NCBI GenBank assembly: GCA_026874595.1
Contig: CM049322.1
Span: forward strand, 51,363,386 to 51,427,385
Length of the DNA stretch: 64,000 nt
Origin: Sipunculus nudus
Taxonomy: Eukaryota; Annelida; Sipuncula; Golfingiida; Sipunculidae
Direction of reading: 5' to 3'
In this document: one piece after another, positions 1 through 10,356 of the stretch
Layout of the letters: the number at the start of each line of letters is the position of its first letter
Position numbering within the stretch: the stretch's first letter is position 1
Notes under the pieces: generated by a model
What the model was told of the DNA's origin: nothing
Database searches by the model: none
What the model saw: only the letters and a program-made list of their open reading frames with translations
Made by a program: the position numbers and the translations under genes

Positions 1-130
1 CTAGTTGAGTCCCTATATATAATTAAAATGAAGGGTTCGAGCCAAGCCATTGACTGCATGCGGGGATAAACTACGTTATCGTGCACGCACTACCTTATTC
101 AATTTATATGTATTTATATGTCTCATTGCC

Positions 131-135
<5 letters not shown>

Positions 136-170
<35 letters not shown>
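136..170. repeat. (TA)n microsatellite
   Basis: Uninterrupted TA dinucleotide tract. Reading frames through it give only Ile-Tyr runs and are not coding. Confidence 0.95.
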
Positions 171-172
<2 letters not shown>

Positions 173-180
173 ATATAAGT

Positions 181-384
181 TGCGGATCCAGAGGGGGGTC
201 CAAGGGGGTCCCCCCCCCACCACCTATTTTGGGCCGAAACAACATTATTTAGGGTAACAAACTAAATGTTGGTACCTAGACCGCCTCCTTTCCGGACCAG
301 ATGATCTCTTTTTTTTAGGTTTTCTATAAGTAATCCTGGCTTGGACCCTCCCTTTTTCAAAATTATTGATCCGCCCCTGTGTGT
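181..384. mobile_element. small MITE-like repeat with G/C homopolymer runs
   Basis: The stretch begins GCGGATCCAGAGGGGGG and ends ATTGATCCGCCCCTGTG, so the two ends are loosely inverted (GCGGATC/GATCCGC). It carries G and C runs. A related G-run sequence followed by a CCGGACCC motif occurs at about 800-985. I read it as a short non-autonomous DNA element; no target duplication is clear. Confidence 0.4.
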
Positions 385-405
385 GTATAAATATATATGT
401 ATATG

Positions 406-413
<8 letters not shown>

Positions 414-443
<30 letters not shown>
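414..443. repeat. (TA)n microsatellite
   Basis: TA tract directly after the MITE-like repeat, with one TG-containing interruption on its left. Confidence 0.9.
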
Positions 444-448
<5 letters not shown>

Positions 449-790
449 TATAGACATACATATGTATGTATTTTTTTAAATTTAAACATATAATGTTGTA
501 ACAGGTTATATTTTTCAGAAGCGTGTAAACTGATGTAAAAAATTAAAAATAAATTATTTTAAATATTATCAAAAATCGTCTGCAGAACATGATATAAGTA
601 CATGTATAGCGTTAAATAGAAAACTGTGAAGAGCTTTTAAGGTTGAGCGTGACACCATTGTTTTTTTTCAATCAGATGCTAGATTCTTGGCGACTTATGT
701 AAATTATTATTATAATGAGGTTACAGTCCAAACGTCAGTCTAATTCATGATTGGTATTTTAGAAAACCAGCTCGGGATACTCTGCTTCAC
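444..790. other. no gene seen
   Basis: AT-rich sequence without a supported reading frame, RNA or repeat. Confidence 0.6.
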
Positions 791-800
791 ATGCAGAAGT

Positions 801-990
801 GGCCCGGGGGGGGGGGGGGGGGGGGTCCAAGAGGTCCGGACCCACGGTTTTTTTTTAGCCGCCGCAACCTTTTCTCAAGGGTTTCAGACCAATTTTTGCG
901 GCCTTGACACCTTTTTCCGCGGACCTGTCGACCTTTTGATAGGCTTAATTTGTCGTTATTTCTTTTGGGTTGGACCCCTCCTTTTCCTAA
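801..990. repeat. G-homopolymer repeat related to 181-384
   Basis: A run of more than 20 G residues is followed by GTCCAAGAGGTCCGGACCC, then T-rich and CCTTTT segments like those in the 181-384 element. The open frame crossing it (747-1106) is low-complexity and unlikely to be coding. Confidence 0.45.
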
Positions 991-1062
991 ATCCTCTATG
1001 TTTTTATGAGATTTTTTTTATATGTTTAGTCCTGATATTTATAAATCCATGTATTCTTCAAG

Positions 1063-1419
1063 GTGTCCCAAAAGCAAGAAATTATTCAATACAAAGAAAA
1101 AACTGAAACAAAATCAAGTCAAAGGCCTCTAGGGGGACCAGATCTGCTACCTGAATATATATATTGTTCTCTCAGCAAATACATTTGGGAACTAAAAGAG
1201 AACAACGTCAAATTTGAAATACAGTGGAAAATACTCAGAAAAGCCAAAGCACATTCCCCAGAAACTAACAGATGCAACCTATGCCTGAGGGAGAAATATT
1301 TCATTTTATGTAAACAAAACATGGCCACACTTAACCAACGCAATGAACTTGTAACAAGTTGTAGACACGCTAACAAATTCCTGTTACGTAAACTTAACAC
1401 AAAGAGTAATCCAGATTAG
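1063..1419 (+). pseudogene. GIY-YIG-type retroelement C-terminal fragment (Penelope-like)
   Basis: The open frame ends in a conserved tail: LSKYIWELK, then an I-x-W-K-I stretch, a CNLCLREKYFI motif (C-x2-C), LNQRNELV, and a terminal CRHANKFLL. I recognise this as the C-terminal part of the GIY-YIG endonuclease region of retroelements of the Penelope type, where it follows the reverse transcriptase. Only the last ~85 codons (from about 1165) look homologous. The Tyr-rich start of the GIY-YIG domain and the whole reverse transcriptase are missing, so this is a truncated remnant that keeps its natural stop. The family call rests on memory of the motif pattern. It is supported by the hammerhead ribozymes 400-550 bp downstream, since Penelope-like elements are known to carry such ribozymes in their terminal repeats. 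Confidence 0.6.
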
Positions 1420-1662
1420 GCACGTTGTACAAATCCACATTGTAATAACCACAAACACGCTCCAGTGAACAACCAGTTGTTCAATGTACAACCCCTTCAT
1501 TCATATCGTTCTGAAGAGTTCCGTACAACGGTAGGAAACTGATTAGTAAACACGATGCTTACAATCGTTTGATTCCCTACACATGATATATATATTGATA
1601 CGCTCTGGTTATACCATAGAGCACTTTGCCTTCAGTGCATTGCCAACAGCCTAGAAAGAACA

Positions 1663-1666
<4 letters not shown>
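1420..1666 (+). other. 3' region of the retroelement fragment
   Basis: Non-coding. The segment 1600-1640 (gctctggttataccatag and following) recurs imperfectly and inverted at 1750-1800, so it probably belongs to the same ribozyme-bearing repeat unit. Confidence 0.4.

Positions 1667-1726
<60 letters not shown>
1667..1726. repeat. (TA)n microsatellite
   Basis: About 30 TA units on the left flank of the hammerhead inverted repeat. Confidence 0.95.
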
Positions 1727-1730
<4 letters not shown>

Positions 1731-1808
1731 GTAGGTAGTGTTACCCTCCGATGTAAAGTGCCCTATGGCCTATAGACTATAGGCCAGAGCGGTATAACTC
1801 TGAAGAAA

Positions 1809-1875
1809 AACAACACTGTAAATTCACTACAGTCTGTTTCACGGGATGCGACCCGATCATCAGGTGAATGTCGTT
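1809..1875 (-). ncRNA. hammerhead ribozyme, minus-strand copy
   Basis: Read on the minus strand, the left arm has the same core as the plus copy: CTGATGA (complement of 1857-1863), a stem-II hairpin, GAAA (complement of 1837-1840), and GTA (complement of 1828-1830) as the cleavage triplet. Stem I pairs ATTCAC (complement of 1864-1869) with GTGAAT (complement of 1822-1827). The stem-III loop reads AGACT instead of AGACC. All core bases are kept, so this copy should be as competent as the other. Confidence 0.75.
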
Positions 1876-1895
1876 AGAATATTGGACTGAATTCT

Positions 1896-1962
1896 AACAA
1901 CATTCACCTGATGATCGGGTCGCATCCCGTGAAACAGACCGTAGTGAATTTACAGTGTTGTT
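1896..1962 (+). ncRNA. hammerhead ribozyme, plus-strand copy (type I, short stem III)
   Basis: Core CTGATGA at 1908-1914 is followed by a stem-II hairpin (1916-1919 CGGG with 1926-1929 CCCG), then GAAA at 1931-1934. Stem III is minimal: A1934-U1942 and C1935-G1941 around a 5-nt loop. GTA (1941-1943) fits the GUH cleavage triplet, so the predicted cut is between 1943 and 1944. Stem I is perfect: ATTCAC 1902-1907 with GTGAAT 1944-1949. It then continues as AACAAC 1896-1901 with GTTGTT 1957-1962 around a 7-nt bulge, the usual place for tertiary contacts. One weak point is a U-U opposition at the base of stem II (1915/1930), where a pair is normal. Hammerheads with a 1-2 bp stem III are known from Penelope-like elements and animal retrozymes and are thought to act as dimers. 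Confidence 0.8.
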
Positions 1963-1973
1963 TTTCTTCAAAG

Positions 1974-1978
<5 letters not shown>

Positions 1979-2034
<56 letters not shown>

Positions 2035-2043
2035 ATATATATA
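1979..2043. repeat. (TA)n microsatellite
   Basis: TA tract on the right flank of the hammerhead inverted repeat, slightly interrupted near its end. Confidence 0.95.
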
Positions 2044-2382
2044 AAAAAATAATATGTGAAGCCTGGGATATGCCATTATATAAGGGGAAAGATAGATAAC
2101 ATACATATAAGACTGATAATAAACGACAAAATTAGGTGTATATATATAGTTTCAACCAAATTCGGGGCATTTGATTAGAAGGGTTAATTCGTACATTTCG
2201 CTATCATATGCCAACGTGATGCTTTGTATGATGCGATCCGTGTAAGAGATAAGCCTACGCATCTAACTGAACTGCACCTATAACCAGGATGACCTGCGGA
2301 TCTGATTATTATATTATGTCAGATCGTACACTAGAGAACACCCCAAATTACCACACAGATCCGCTGTATTATTACCTCTTCT

Positions 2383-2383
<1 letters not shown>
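2044..2383. other. no gene seen
   Basis: Unique-looking non-coding sequence between two TA tracts. Confidence 0.6.

Positions 2384-2427
<44 letters not shown>
2384..2427. repeat. (TA)n microsatellite
   Basis: TA dinucleotide tract. Confidence 0.95.
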
Positions 2428-2429
<2 letters not shown>

Positions 2430-2740
2430 ATCATATTGCTCGTCATATATAAAGGTTATCATTTGTGCATATACGCAGATCTATTCTCATGTATACACGC
2501 GCATTTGTCATTGGATAGATTTTAATTCATGTGACATGCATATTTTTTCAATCTTATATATAAATCTTATAAACGTTTAACGATATAAACATTACACATA
2601 AATGGAGATACTAATTAGAGGATGTATTTTGTATCTTTTGTCATAACAGCAGTGATATTATACATACACATGAACATTTTGCTCTTATACAAACATATAT
2701 GCAGGTTTAAGGTTCCGGTATTATAAGAGTGTTCTTCAAT
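2428..2740. other. no gene seen
   Basis: AT-rich non-coding sequence. Confidence 0.6.
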
Positions 2741-3262
2741 TATGTATAGGACTCGAGTCCGGACTTGGACTCGAGTCCACTTCGAGATATGGACTCGGAC
2801 TTGGACTCGAGGGTTCCGGACTCGGACTTGTATTCGAACTCGGAGGTAAGGACTGAAAAAATCAGAGCGAGTCCATCTCGAGTCCTTGCATGCAGAAGGA
2901 AAAGGCTATGTCATATTATACAGAATTATATCAAGGGCTACCTATATATACCAACAGGATATAAGACCTGCATAAAAAAATATTTACCAAGCTTGAGTTC
3001 AGCATATGGAACGAACTTAAATTAAATATGAAAGTAAAGACACTAACATAACACAATAAATGATAATCTCATATTTTCATTTAAAATTACTGTTAAAAGG
3101 AGATTTGTATTGGACTCGGACTTGGACCCGGTTTTCAAGAGCCTCGGACTCGAATAAGATGGACTTAGACTCGAACCTCAAGGACACTGATCGGACTTGG
3201 ACTCCAGCGAACTGGACACAGACTTTGACTCGGATGCCGTGGACTCGACTACATCACCGGTG
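2741..3262. mobile_element. MITE-like element with GGACTCGGACTTGGACTC motifs
   Basis: Both ends are built of degenerate GGACTCG/GGACTTG hexamer-type repeats (2747-2860 and 3110-3250) around an AT-rich centre. Clusters of short subterminal motifs at both ends are usual for hAT-type non-autonomous elements. I could not fix exact termini or a target duplication, and the reading frames through it (2765-3025, 3060-3281) are by-products of the repeat. Confidence 0.45.
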
Positions 3263-3528
3263 TTATGGTATACAGCCCTGAGCATAAAGTGACATGAAGA
3301 TTTAAGTACCAGTGTTTGGAAAGCAGTAATTATAATGGTATTCAGTATTATTTACTAAAAAAATAAAGCTTGTCTTGTATTTGCATTAAAATTCAGTGGC
3401 TATAATAAACTATCATAATTGAACCGTATGCAAAAGCTATACTCACATGCAAAACTTTTCCATGGAAATTTTGTGCTTAGCAAAATAATGGATTATTACA
3501 TTTTCATATATGAGAATTTAATCCTTAC

Positions 3529-3537
<9 letters not shown>
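3263..3537. other. no gene seen
   Basis: AT-rich non-coding sequence. Confidence 0.5.
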
Positions 3538-3571
<34 letters not shown>

Positions 3572-3579
3572 AACATATA

Positions 3580-3631
<52 letters not shown>

Positions 3632-3643
3632 GTATATATATCG
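3538..3643. repeat. (TA)n microsatellite, interrupted
   Basis: TA units with two short interruptions (AAAC, ACACACATG). Confidence 0.9.
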
Positions 3644-5664
3644 ACCCCAATTGTTGCATTTCATGCATTTGATGCTTACACGGCCGCTACTAATCATAAT
3701 ACTAGGGCAAATAAATGATTCATTGGGACTGTTGTAAAAACATGTAAATGAATGATTCAATCTGAAAATTTAATTTTCAAAGTAAATTAGACTATATATG
3801 AAATCTCATATTGGAGGTCATAGATTACAAAGCTATTTACAAGAATATGGCTATTGTTTTATAAATTATAATATTTTGTAACTCCATAAATGCAGGCGAT
3901 AATTTTACTCTGGCATTGACGAATTACATCTTTAATGCGTAACTCTGTAAAAATATGCATTCTGAGAAATATAGTGTATGGTCGTTATCATTCAAAGAAT
4001 GGAGGAATTATAGATAATATACTGCAGTGCTGTTTCTATCTTCTTTCGTTCAGGAATTCTTGTAATATGTCAATTTGTATGTTTCTCTCATTATAGGTCT
4101 AAATATAAAAATAAAATTAGATTATGTTTATTCTTAAGTTTTAAACTGAAATAAAAAAGTTACACAATAATGAGAAAGTGTATGGTGTCATCCGGATTTT
4201 TATTTTGGGGACCATCCGAGGAACAGAAATTAAATATGGTATACATATATATTATCCATCACACCTATGGGCCCTCTTTAACCCATCATTATTCTCTCTA
4301 TAAATGCAGGCTGCATGTGTACAATAATATATTTAGAATTTTAAGGGATTATCAAACTTTTACAAAGACAAAGAAATATGTAAGAGTTGTCACTTTAAAC
4401 GCTCTGATAACTAAAATAGTCATCAACTATTAAAAAAAGAGTTATGAGAGATGGGGCATGAGAAATAAGGATTCATATATGTTCGTGTCATGTAATTGTT
4501 ATACCCTCTGATAAGATTATACATGTATGAAATCTGCCGTGCAACACCCTGGTCGGGTCGCATTTATAGGTTAGCCCTTGAATAAATACGGCCCAATACA
4601 AATGACTGACAATGGCCCTATAGCTTAGCCGAGATAGAAAGCTGGACTGTCACAATGGAAAAAATCCTTTAAATAAAAAAAAAAAAAAAGTTACCTATAT
4701 ATACTAGTATATAGCAGATTATCTCCAAAATTTATTTAGGTTGTCCCTAGTTGCTACTGAAAAAAAACTTCACACATTTCAAACTAAACCCGTTCATAAC
4801 TTTCTGGGTAAAGTTGCAAGCAGACAAACCGACCAACGAAGTGGAACTCCCCCACTGAGGGTGTATAATCACGGTCGACAAAAATGTAAACCTTATCAGG
4901 ATCAGTAATTAAAAGGAAAGACAGCTGGCACCGGGGAGACAAAAAAATCAGTGGATGCAAGCAAAACCCTACGGTAAAATGGTGCAAACTGTATATAGAA
5001 CATAATTTGCAGCAAACTAAAAATTCATTCACGTTCCTTTACGTTCCCTTTGTTGTTCACATTTACCAAGTTAACAGGAAAGTATAGGTATAACGTGCAA
5101 GTTGTTTTTCCGTGTGTGGGACAGGCGGAATCCTACATCAAAACAGTCAAGACCATGCCAAGTTTTTCCATGCAAGCGTCCAAAAACCACATTAAAGCGG
5201 ATATTAAATGGTGAAATTCTAAGCGATGTCCCCGTGTTTTTTAGGCACTCGCAATCCATCAGATACGTCAGCTCAGTATGAGAATCCATCCAGACAACGG
5301 ACAGATATGCAATGTAGCCGGTAGTTATACATGGCGGACTGATAAAGCCGCAACGCCCACCTATATAGTCCAGAACTTACAACAGCTATAGCAGATGAAT
5401 ATGTCCGGGTATCTCCTTGTCAATCATACAGAGATTGTTCTTTGATCGTGATAGTGTCGACCTCTATCCCCGAGCTCCCCCCCCCCCCCCCCCCCCAACA
5501 TCCACACACCTCCGGATCCTTAACATACGGCCTTGATAAGGTATACCACAGCATATATACAGAAGCTGGTCACGGCTTTCCCCGTTGTCTCCTCGAAATC
5601 GGTATGGGAGATCTCTCACTCTCTATAATCTTCGATAAATACATATATAATAATTATATAAATT

Positions 5665-5670
<6 letters not shown>
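3644..5670. other. no gene seen
   Basis: No supported exon, RNA or element. The short minus-strand frames at 4784-5032 and 5071-5289 lack recognisable motifs. A C homopolymer of about 20 bases lies at 5468-5486. The segment at 4551 shares the 11-mer TCGGGTCGCAT with stem II of the hammerheads, but no ribozyme core surrounds it. Confidence 0.5.

Positions 5671-5721
<51 letters not shown>
5671..5721. repeat. (TA)n microsatellite
   Basis: TA dinucleotide tract. Confidence 0.95.
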
Positions 5722-5726
<5 letters not shown>

Positions 5727-6544
5727 AACCCGTAAATAATATATTTAAGGCAACGAAACAAATTAACTGTACATTTACCTGCTCGTGTTAATTTTTTTGT
5801 CTCTTGCAATTAAAAAGATAAAAGGATTACTATACATTTAACTGTTTGCGTTTGTTATTTCAGCAAATGAATGTCTTAAAGGTGGCCAGTTTTAATAAAA
5901 GGGTTAAAATATGTTTATTTTTTTTTAAACAGAAAAGAATTTATTCTTGCACTTGCACAAATAATAGATTTACTTCAAATTTATCTGTTCGTGTTTATCA
6001 TTTTAGTTAACCATATTCCTGCATGCAAAATCGGTGGCTGCATACTGAATATGACAGGGGTCAATAGGGTCACATAAGGCATACTATAGAAAAAGTACTG
6101 ATGCTTACTGAAAAATGAATGTAAAAAAGAACAAAACAATGCTAAGGCCAAAAAAAAAAATAAAAGGTATGGTTCACAGGCACCGCGCGCATGAATTTTA
6201 ATTTTAACCTCGCGCATCAAATTTTTGTAACGATTTTCAATGGAAAATTATTAATTTTGAGCTCCAGCCGCCCGGACATTTCTTTCAAGAAGATAAAATA
6301 ATACAATGTTGATAAGATTTCCTTTGTTATGTAGTGTTTTACCTGTTTTACAAAAGAAAATCTGTTATTATCATGCTTTTCCCTGATCATATAAAATTTA
6401 TATCGAAACATACAAATAAGGGGGGGGGGGATAAAAAATCGCCCCTCCGCAATAATTTATGACAAAAGTGCCTGAGAACCAAACCATTTTTTTGGCCTAA
6501 CATGTACAAATTTTCATACAAATCATAAAACATATATTCACAGT
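5722..6544. other. no gene seen
   Basis: AT-rich non-coding sequence with a short G run at 6420-6430. Confidence 0.5.
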
Positions 6545-6611
6545 ATGACTACTTACGCGAAGCTATCGTGGGTGCTCTCGGATCATAACAAGAACATTCC
6601 GAGGTATCACT

Positions 6612-7839
6612 TTAACTGAAGGGGCCAAATCACCTATCTAAACTTTATAAACTAAAGGTTATCACGTGGAGTTTTCAGAATGAGACAAATGTATTGCCAG
6701 GAAAGGTTAAGTCAGGTTAGTGCCCATGGGATTATGCATAGGATATGGCCAGGGCAAATGTGATTAATCATATTTGATGGTGTTGTGTTTATCTTTATGA
6801 TTAGTTGTGTGGTCAGTAAATCGTATTTTATATGGAACTTACTTCTGATACTAGATTGCAGTTTGTTATGATTCAACTGCCAGACTGTTCTAGATAGTTC
6901 TGGTTAATTCCATGTAGCGAAGTGCAGGGAAAAACTGTTGAAAATTCCGAACATTCATTGATTCGAATATTCTTGAATGTTCTTTGCCATGAGTATACAT
7001 ATAGGACCGGCTCTAAAGCCGGGGGCGAGTAGAGAAGATAAAGAGTTCAGTTGAGTTCAATCGAGTTTTGTGAGTTAAGTGCGTAGTGTTATTTTGTAGA
7101 CGACGTTTGTGGTCGAAGATTTGCACCAGATAAGGTGTGTTGTCAAGTGCTGCGTTTAGGACGAGTATTGGTCTTGGAATTTTGTATTTTGCCAAGCAGG
7201 CCATGGCGTAGGAATACTTCGTGTGTTAAAGAATTGTACTTTGAGACAAGTTAGCGGTGGGCGACAGCCAGAAAACTGTGTTCTGGAAGTATAGTTTGTA
7301 CAACTGGACCAGTCAGCGTTGGAAGGAAGTCATTTGTGACATTTTGGAAATGAACATACTTTTTGTTACAAGCCACAGACTTCGAGATTTTTAAAAATTT
7401 TGCTAGAAAGTTCCCGGAATAAATATGTCCACTGCATGTAAGTCGTGACACATAAAAATAGGCCAGAAAACGTGGATATCACAGGCTTCTTGTTTTGTTT
7501 ATATCGACGTGGTCATGTCGGGGCCCGCAAAAATAAAACAAATTCAACAAATGTATCTGGCAGTAAGTCAGAGAATTGCAAATGGCATTCTGCAATAAGT
7601 GACCTTTCTACTTCCGCATATATGCAACCAACCACCTAAGGTTACATGTTTTTCCCGTTTGTCAACATATTGCTGTGTTTACAAACATGTTGTGGGTAAA
7701 CAAGTTAATACATCCTTAACGAAGGCGTAATAAGAACTTTTTACAACCCAAATTACCCTAAGATTATTAATATATACACAGAGGAAGCCAGAAATCAGAT
7801 AAGTTCTATTTCATAAGGTAGGTGAATAAGCACCTTTAA
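6612..7839. mobile_element. TTAA-flanked insertion with promoter and poly(A) signals
   Basis: It splits copy 1 of the dispersed repeat. TTAA sits at both junctions (6612-6615 and 7836-7839), and the inverted copy at 44.8 kb shows the uninterrupted site with one TTTTAA. The inner ends are weakly inverted: CTGAAGGGGCCAAATCACCT versus the complement of the right end, AGGTGCTTATTCACCTACCT. A TTAA duplication is the hallmark of piggyBac-type insertion. Inside, a TATA-like TATACATATA (6994-7003) is followed about 420 bp later by AATAAA (7418-7423), a spacing like that of an LTR, but no TG...CA ends with a duplication were found. No transposase is encoded. Confidence 0.65.
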
Positions 7840-9104
7840 GAAATTTCTTAAAGTGCGCTATTGCCGTCTCCACAGGATTTGCATCCTATAGCTTATACTC
7901 CATCTGGTGTTTCATACTGTTCTTTAGCCTACGTAGTAAGCACGTTGTAACTGTAAGCCTCCAAATGAGGCTTACAAGCACAATATCAAATGATGGAATG
8001 CGTGTGAGAACACATATTGTTAAAGAAATCGTAGAATCGATTACCTTTATTATGATAAACAAACGTTGGTCTTTACCTGTCTGCATAAACCATTCCCAAT
8101 AGTTTAAAACAAGAAAATTTGCAGATAGCCACAATGCTCTCTTCAAACTATCATTTTGCCTGAATTTCGTTTTAGGCACGAGGTGGCACTATGTTAGAGA
8201 CCAGGCTGTAATTCTACTCCTTGGATTTCAATGATGAATGTGCTGAAACCAATCAACTAATCGGAGAAGGACTTTAAAAAACTGTCTGATCCCTTGTGAT
8301 CTTGATTCTAAGCAACATGCCATTTCTGTTTAGAAACTTGCTCTCATCCCTTCGTAACTTTGATAATATGTTTCATAATCTTATTTGAGCCAGAAAAATT
8401 CAGAAGCCGTATACACAAGGTTTTTTTTTTATAAAAATAGGTCCATGGCCTGTTGGTGGCTCTGTCTATTGAATTAGGATGAAGGTATATCCATATGATA
8501 TGTTATTTAAAGCCTTCTGTATTTCAGATTTAATATGCAAGGGGTAAAGAATAATCCAGAAGTCAGAAACTCTAGTTAAGACATAAGAGCGAGATCTCTG
8601 AGATCCTATAATGGTGCAGTTTGCTTACTAATTCTGGGGGAAATTGGGCCTGGGCAGCACGCACTTGCACAATTAAAAGAAATAAAACAACAAAGTTGTA
8701 CTGAAATAAATTTAGTTTCCAAACCTTAAATTAATCAGAACTGCAATATTATTGCTTAAATTAAAAGTAAAATTAAAAGATACATGCCAGGCTAGGAAGA
8801 ATGACTGTTGTTTAATGTCGGTGGCTACAACAGATGGAAGACACGGTCTAAAGCCAACTCTGATGTATAAAGCCAGGGTCAACCTTGGGGCTGACCCCCA
8901 TGCGTGCAGTTCCACTGCTCGGACCCAAGAGAAAGGGCACTGTTCCGTCCAGAGGGTTTACCCCAAGGGGTAGTGGGCGCACTGGGCGGAGTCATAAGCT
9001 GCGTTTGATTGGCCGCTGGCCAAATGATTTAAGCAACTGTCATAAGGGCTCATATGTCAGGCTATCGACCAATAATAGAAGATTTCCTCATTATGACATT
9101 GAGG

Positions 9105-9182
9105 CACCGACCGAGTTCGAATCAGAGACCTTCAACTCCGAAGTCCAAGGCCTTAACCACTATAGGCTATACGTCCTACCCT
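9105..9182 (-). other. tRNA-like Pol III promoter in dispersed repeat copy 1
   Basis: On the minus strand it reads TAGCCTATAGTGGTTAAGG (A-box-like), followed about 35 nt later by GATTCGAACTC (B-box-like), the arrangement of a tRNA-derived SINE head. The matching stretch is better kept at 43968-44038 in copy 3. It cannot be a working tRNA: the acceptor and anticodon stems do not close. Confidence 0.5.
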
Positions 9183-9455
9183 CTCTTAGATAAGACAATT
9201 TGTTACCTAGGTCTATGTTCAAAGACCGGTATGGCGTGTAACCGTGGCTGTATAGGCAATCACCACTTGAGATGGCTTCAGTGGTTGGTTCTTCTCTTTA
9301 ATTATCGCTGGAATCATTCACAGCAGTTACAGCTTGCACAGAGTCGCATATTTACTGTGTTGAGAGAATTCCATGGGACTCCCATGCATCTCTGTGTCTA
9401 TTTAAAGGTAGTTGTTGAAAAGTGCCGAACACTCAAGTCTCACAATATTCACTAG

Positions 9456-9764
9456 CCCTGTCTCTATAATAAGGTCTAACTGCATTATATAAATAGGCCT
9501 AGCTAATTATAATTAAGTCCCTAAAAAGGCATAATAACCTTTGGCTAGAAACACTCTTTGACAGAGAAGACGATTGAAAATTTATGAAAATGTATACCGC
9601 GTTGGACAAGCACGTAAGCAAAACACAGAAATACTGAGAGATCTACGGCCGCGTACCCGATGTCCTAGAATATATATAGAGTGAACCTAATTCGCATTTA
9701 CATCCGACACCTGTTGGAAGACGTCCTGATTTTACAACCTAAATTAAGTCTCTGTTACTGGTAT
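9456..9764. other. no gene seen
   Basis: Short non-coding interval between two repeats. Confidence 0.5.
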
Positions 9765-10356
9765 AGGGACATATCGGCCTCCGTTGATATCGGCCGCAGG
9801 CCTGAAACCGGCCATATCGGCCGCCAGCGCCCAGCGGCAAGCGTTTTAGGCCGCCTGCTCAAATCAGCCAACAACTGGTACTGACGCTGTCTAGTCAACC
9901 ATATCGGCTGCAGAGTGAACCGGAGAGTACCATTTCGGCCCGCAGGGCCCCTAAATACAAAGTGCATAAGCCTCGGCTGTTTACTGTTCATAGCTTTCCC
10001 TATACATTACTGAGGGACATATGCACTGATTATTGTTTTTGTTCGATGAAAGTTTTTTTTTTTATTAAATTATGATGAATGAAAGGTCCCCCTCAGTTCT
10101 TTTATATATGCAGACGAAGGCAAACGGGCCCGAAAAATTCTCAGTTCTACAGGCTTTTATTAGTGTAAATGGGCCCGGCGGCCAAAATGGTGCTTTGTAT
10201 TTCATACTGCGGCCAATATGGTTGGCCAAACGGTCAGTGCCGGTTTGTGGCTCTTTGAGCTGACCAGTGGCCGAAATCGCCTGCCGCGGGGCGCTGGCGG
10301 CCGAAGTGGTCGGTTTGAGGCAGGCAGCCGATATCAACGGCGGCCGATATGTCCCT
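9765..10356. mobile_element. GC-rich MITE with ~200-bp terminal inverted repeats
   Basis: The outer ends are AGGGACATATCGGCC and its complement. Inversion can be followed for about 200 bp inward on each side (to about 9970 and 10145), with repeated GGCCGATAT/ATATCGGCC motifs. The centre of about 170 bp has no coding capacity. The inverted repeats are far more GC-rich than the surrounding sequence. Flanks (ACTGGTAT left, CCGGATAA right) do not give a clear target duplication, so the superfamily is open. Confidence 0.75.

Larger units (their letters stand above)
1793..1978. repeat. 88-bp near-perfect inverted repeat with 10-nt spacer
   Basis: Left arm 1793-1880 and right arm 1891-1978 are reverse complements with about three mismatches, separated by attggactga (1881-1890). 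Each arm carries one hammerhead ribozyme core in opposite orientation. The pair is bracketed by long (TA)n tracts. As single-stranded nucleic acid the whole unit would fold into one long hairpin that competes with the ribozyme folds. Confidence 0.92.
6545..9455 (+). repeat. long dispersed repeat, copy 1 (split by an insertion)
   Basis: Three copies of this family are in the window: here, 36600-39085 (same orientation) and 42479-44850 (inverted). Shared landmarks, in order, are ACTTACGCGA near 6552, GTCTCCACAGGAT near 7869, GGTCTTTACC near 8070, a 'ctactccttgga' block near 8213, 'ggtccatggcctgttgg' near 8440, and a tRNA-like stretch near 9105-9180. Copy 1 is interrupted at 6612-7839 and runs out near 9455. 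Frames crossing it, such as 8885-9193 and 9054-9455, are not conserved between copies, so it seems to be non-coding. Confidence 0.75.

Noticed and set aside
245-489. Open frames rich in Ile-Tyr, here and at many TA tracts (for example 57329-57694, 55754-56005)
   Set aside because: They are translations of (TA)n microsatellites, with no conserved extension on either side.
4540-4575. TCGGGTCGCAT shared with hammerhead stem II
   Set aside because: No CTGATGA or GAAA nearby; a chance or very old match.
9054-9455. 133-codon frame as a gene
   Set aside because: It lies in a three-copy dispersed repeat and is not kept in the other copies.
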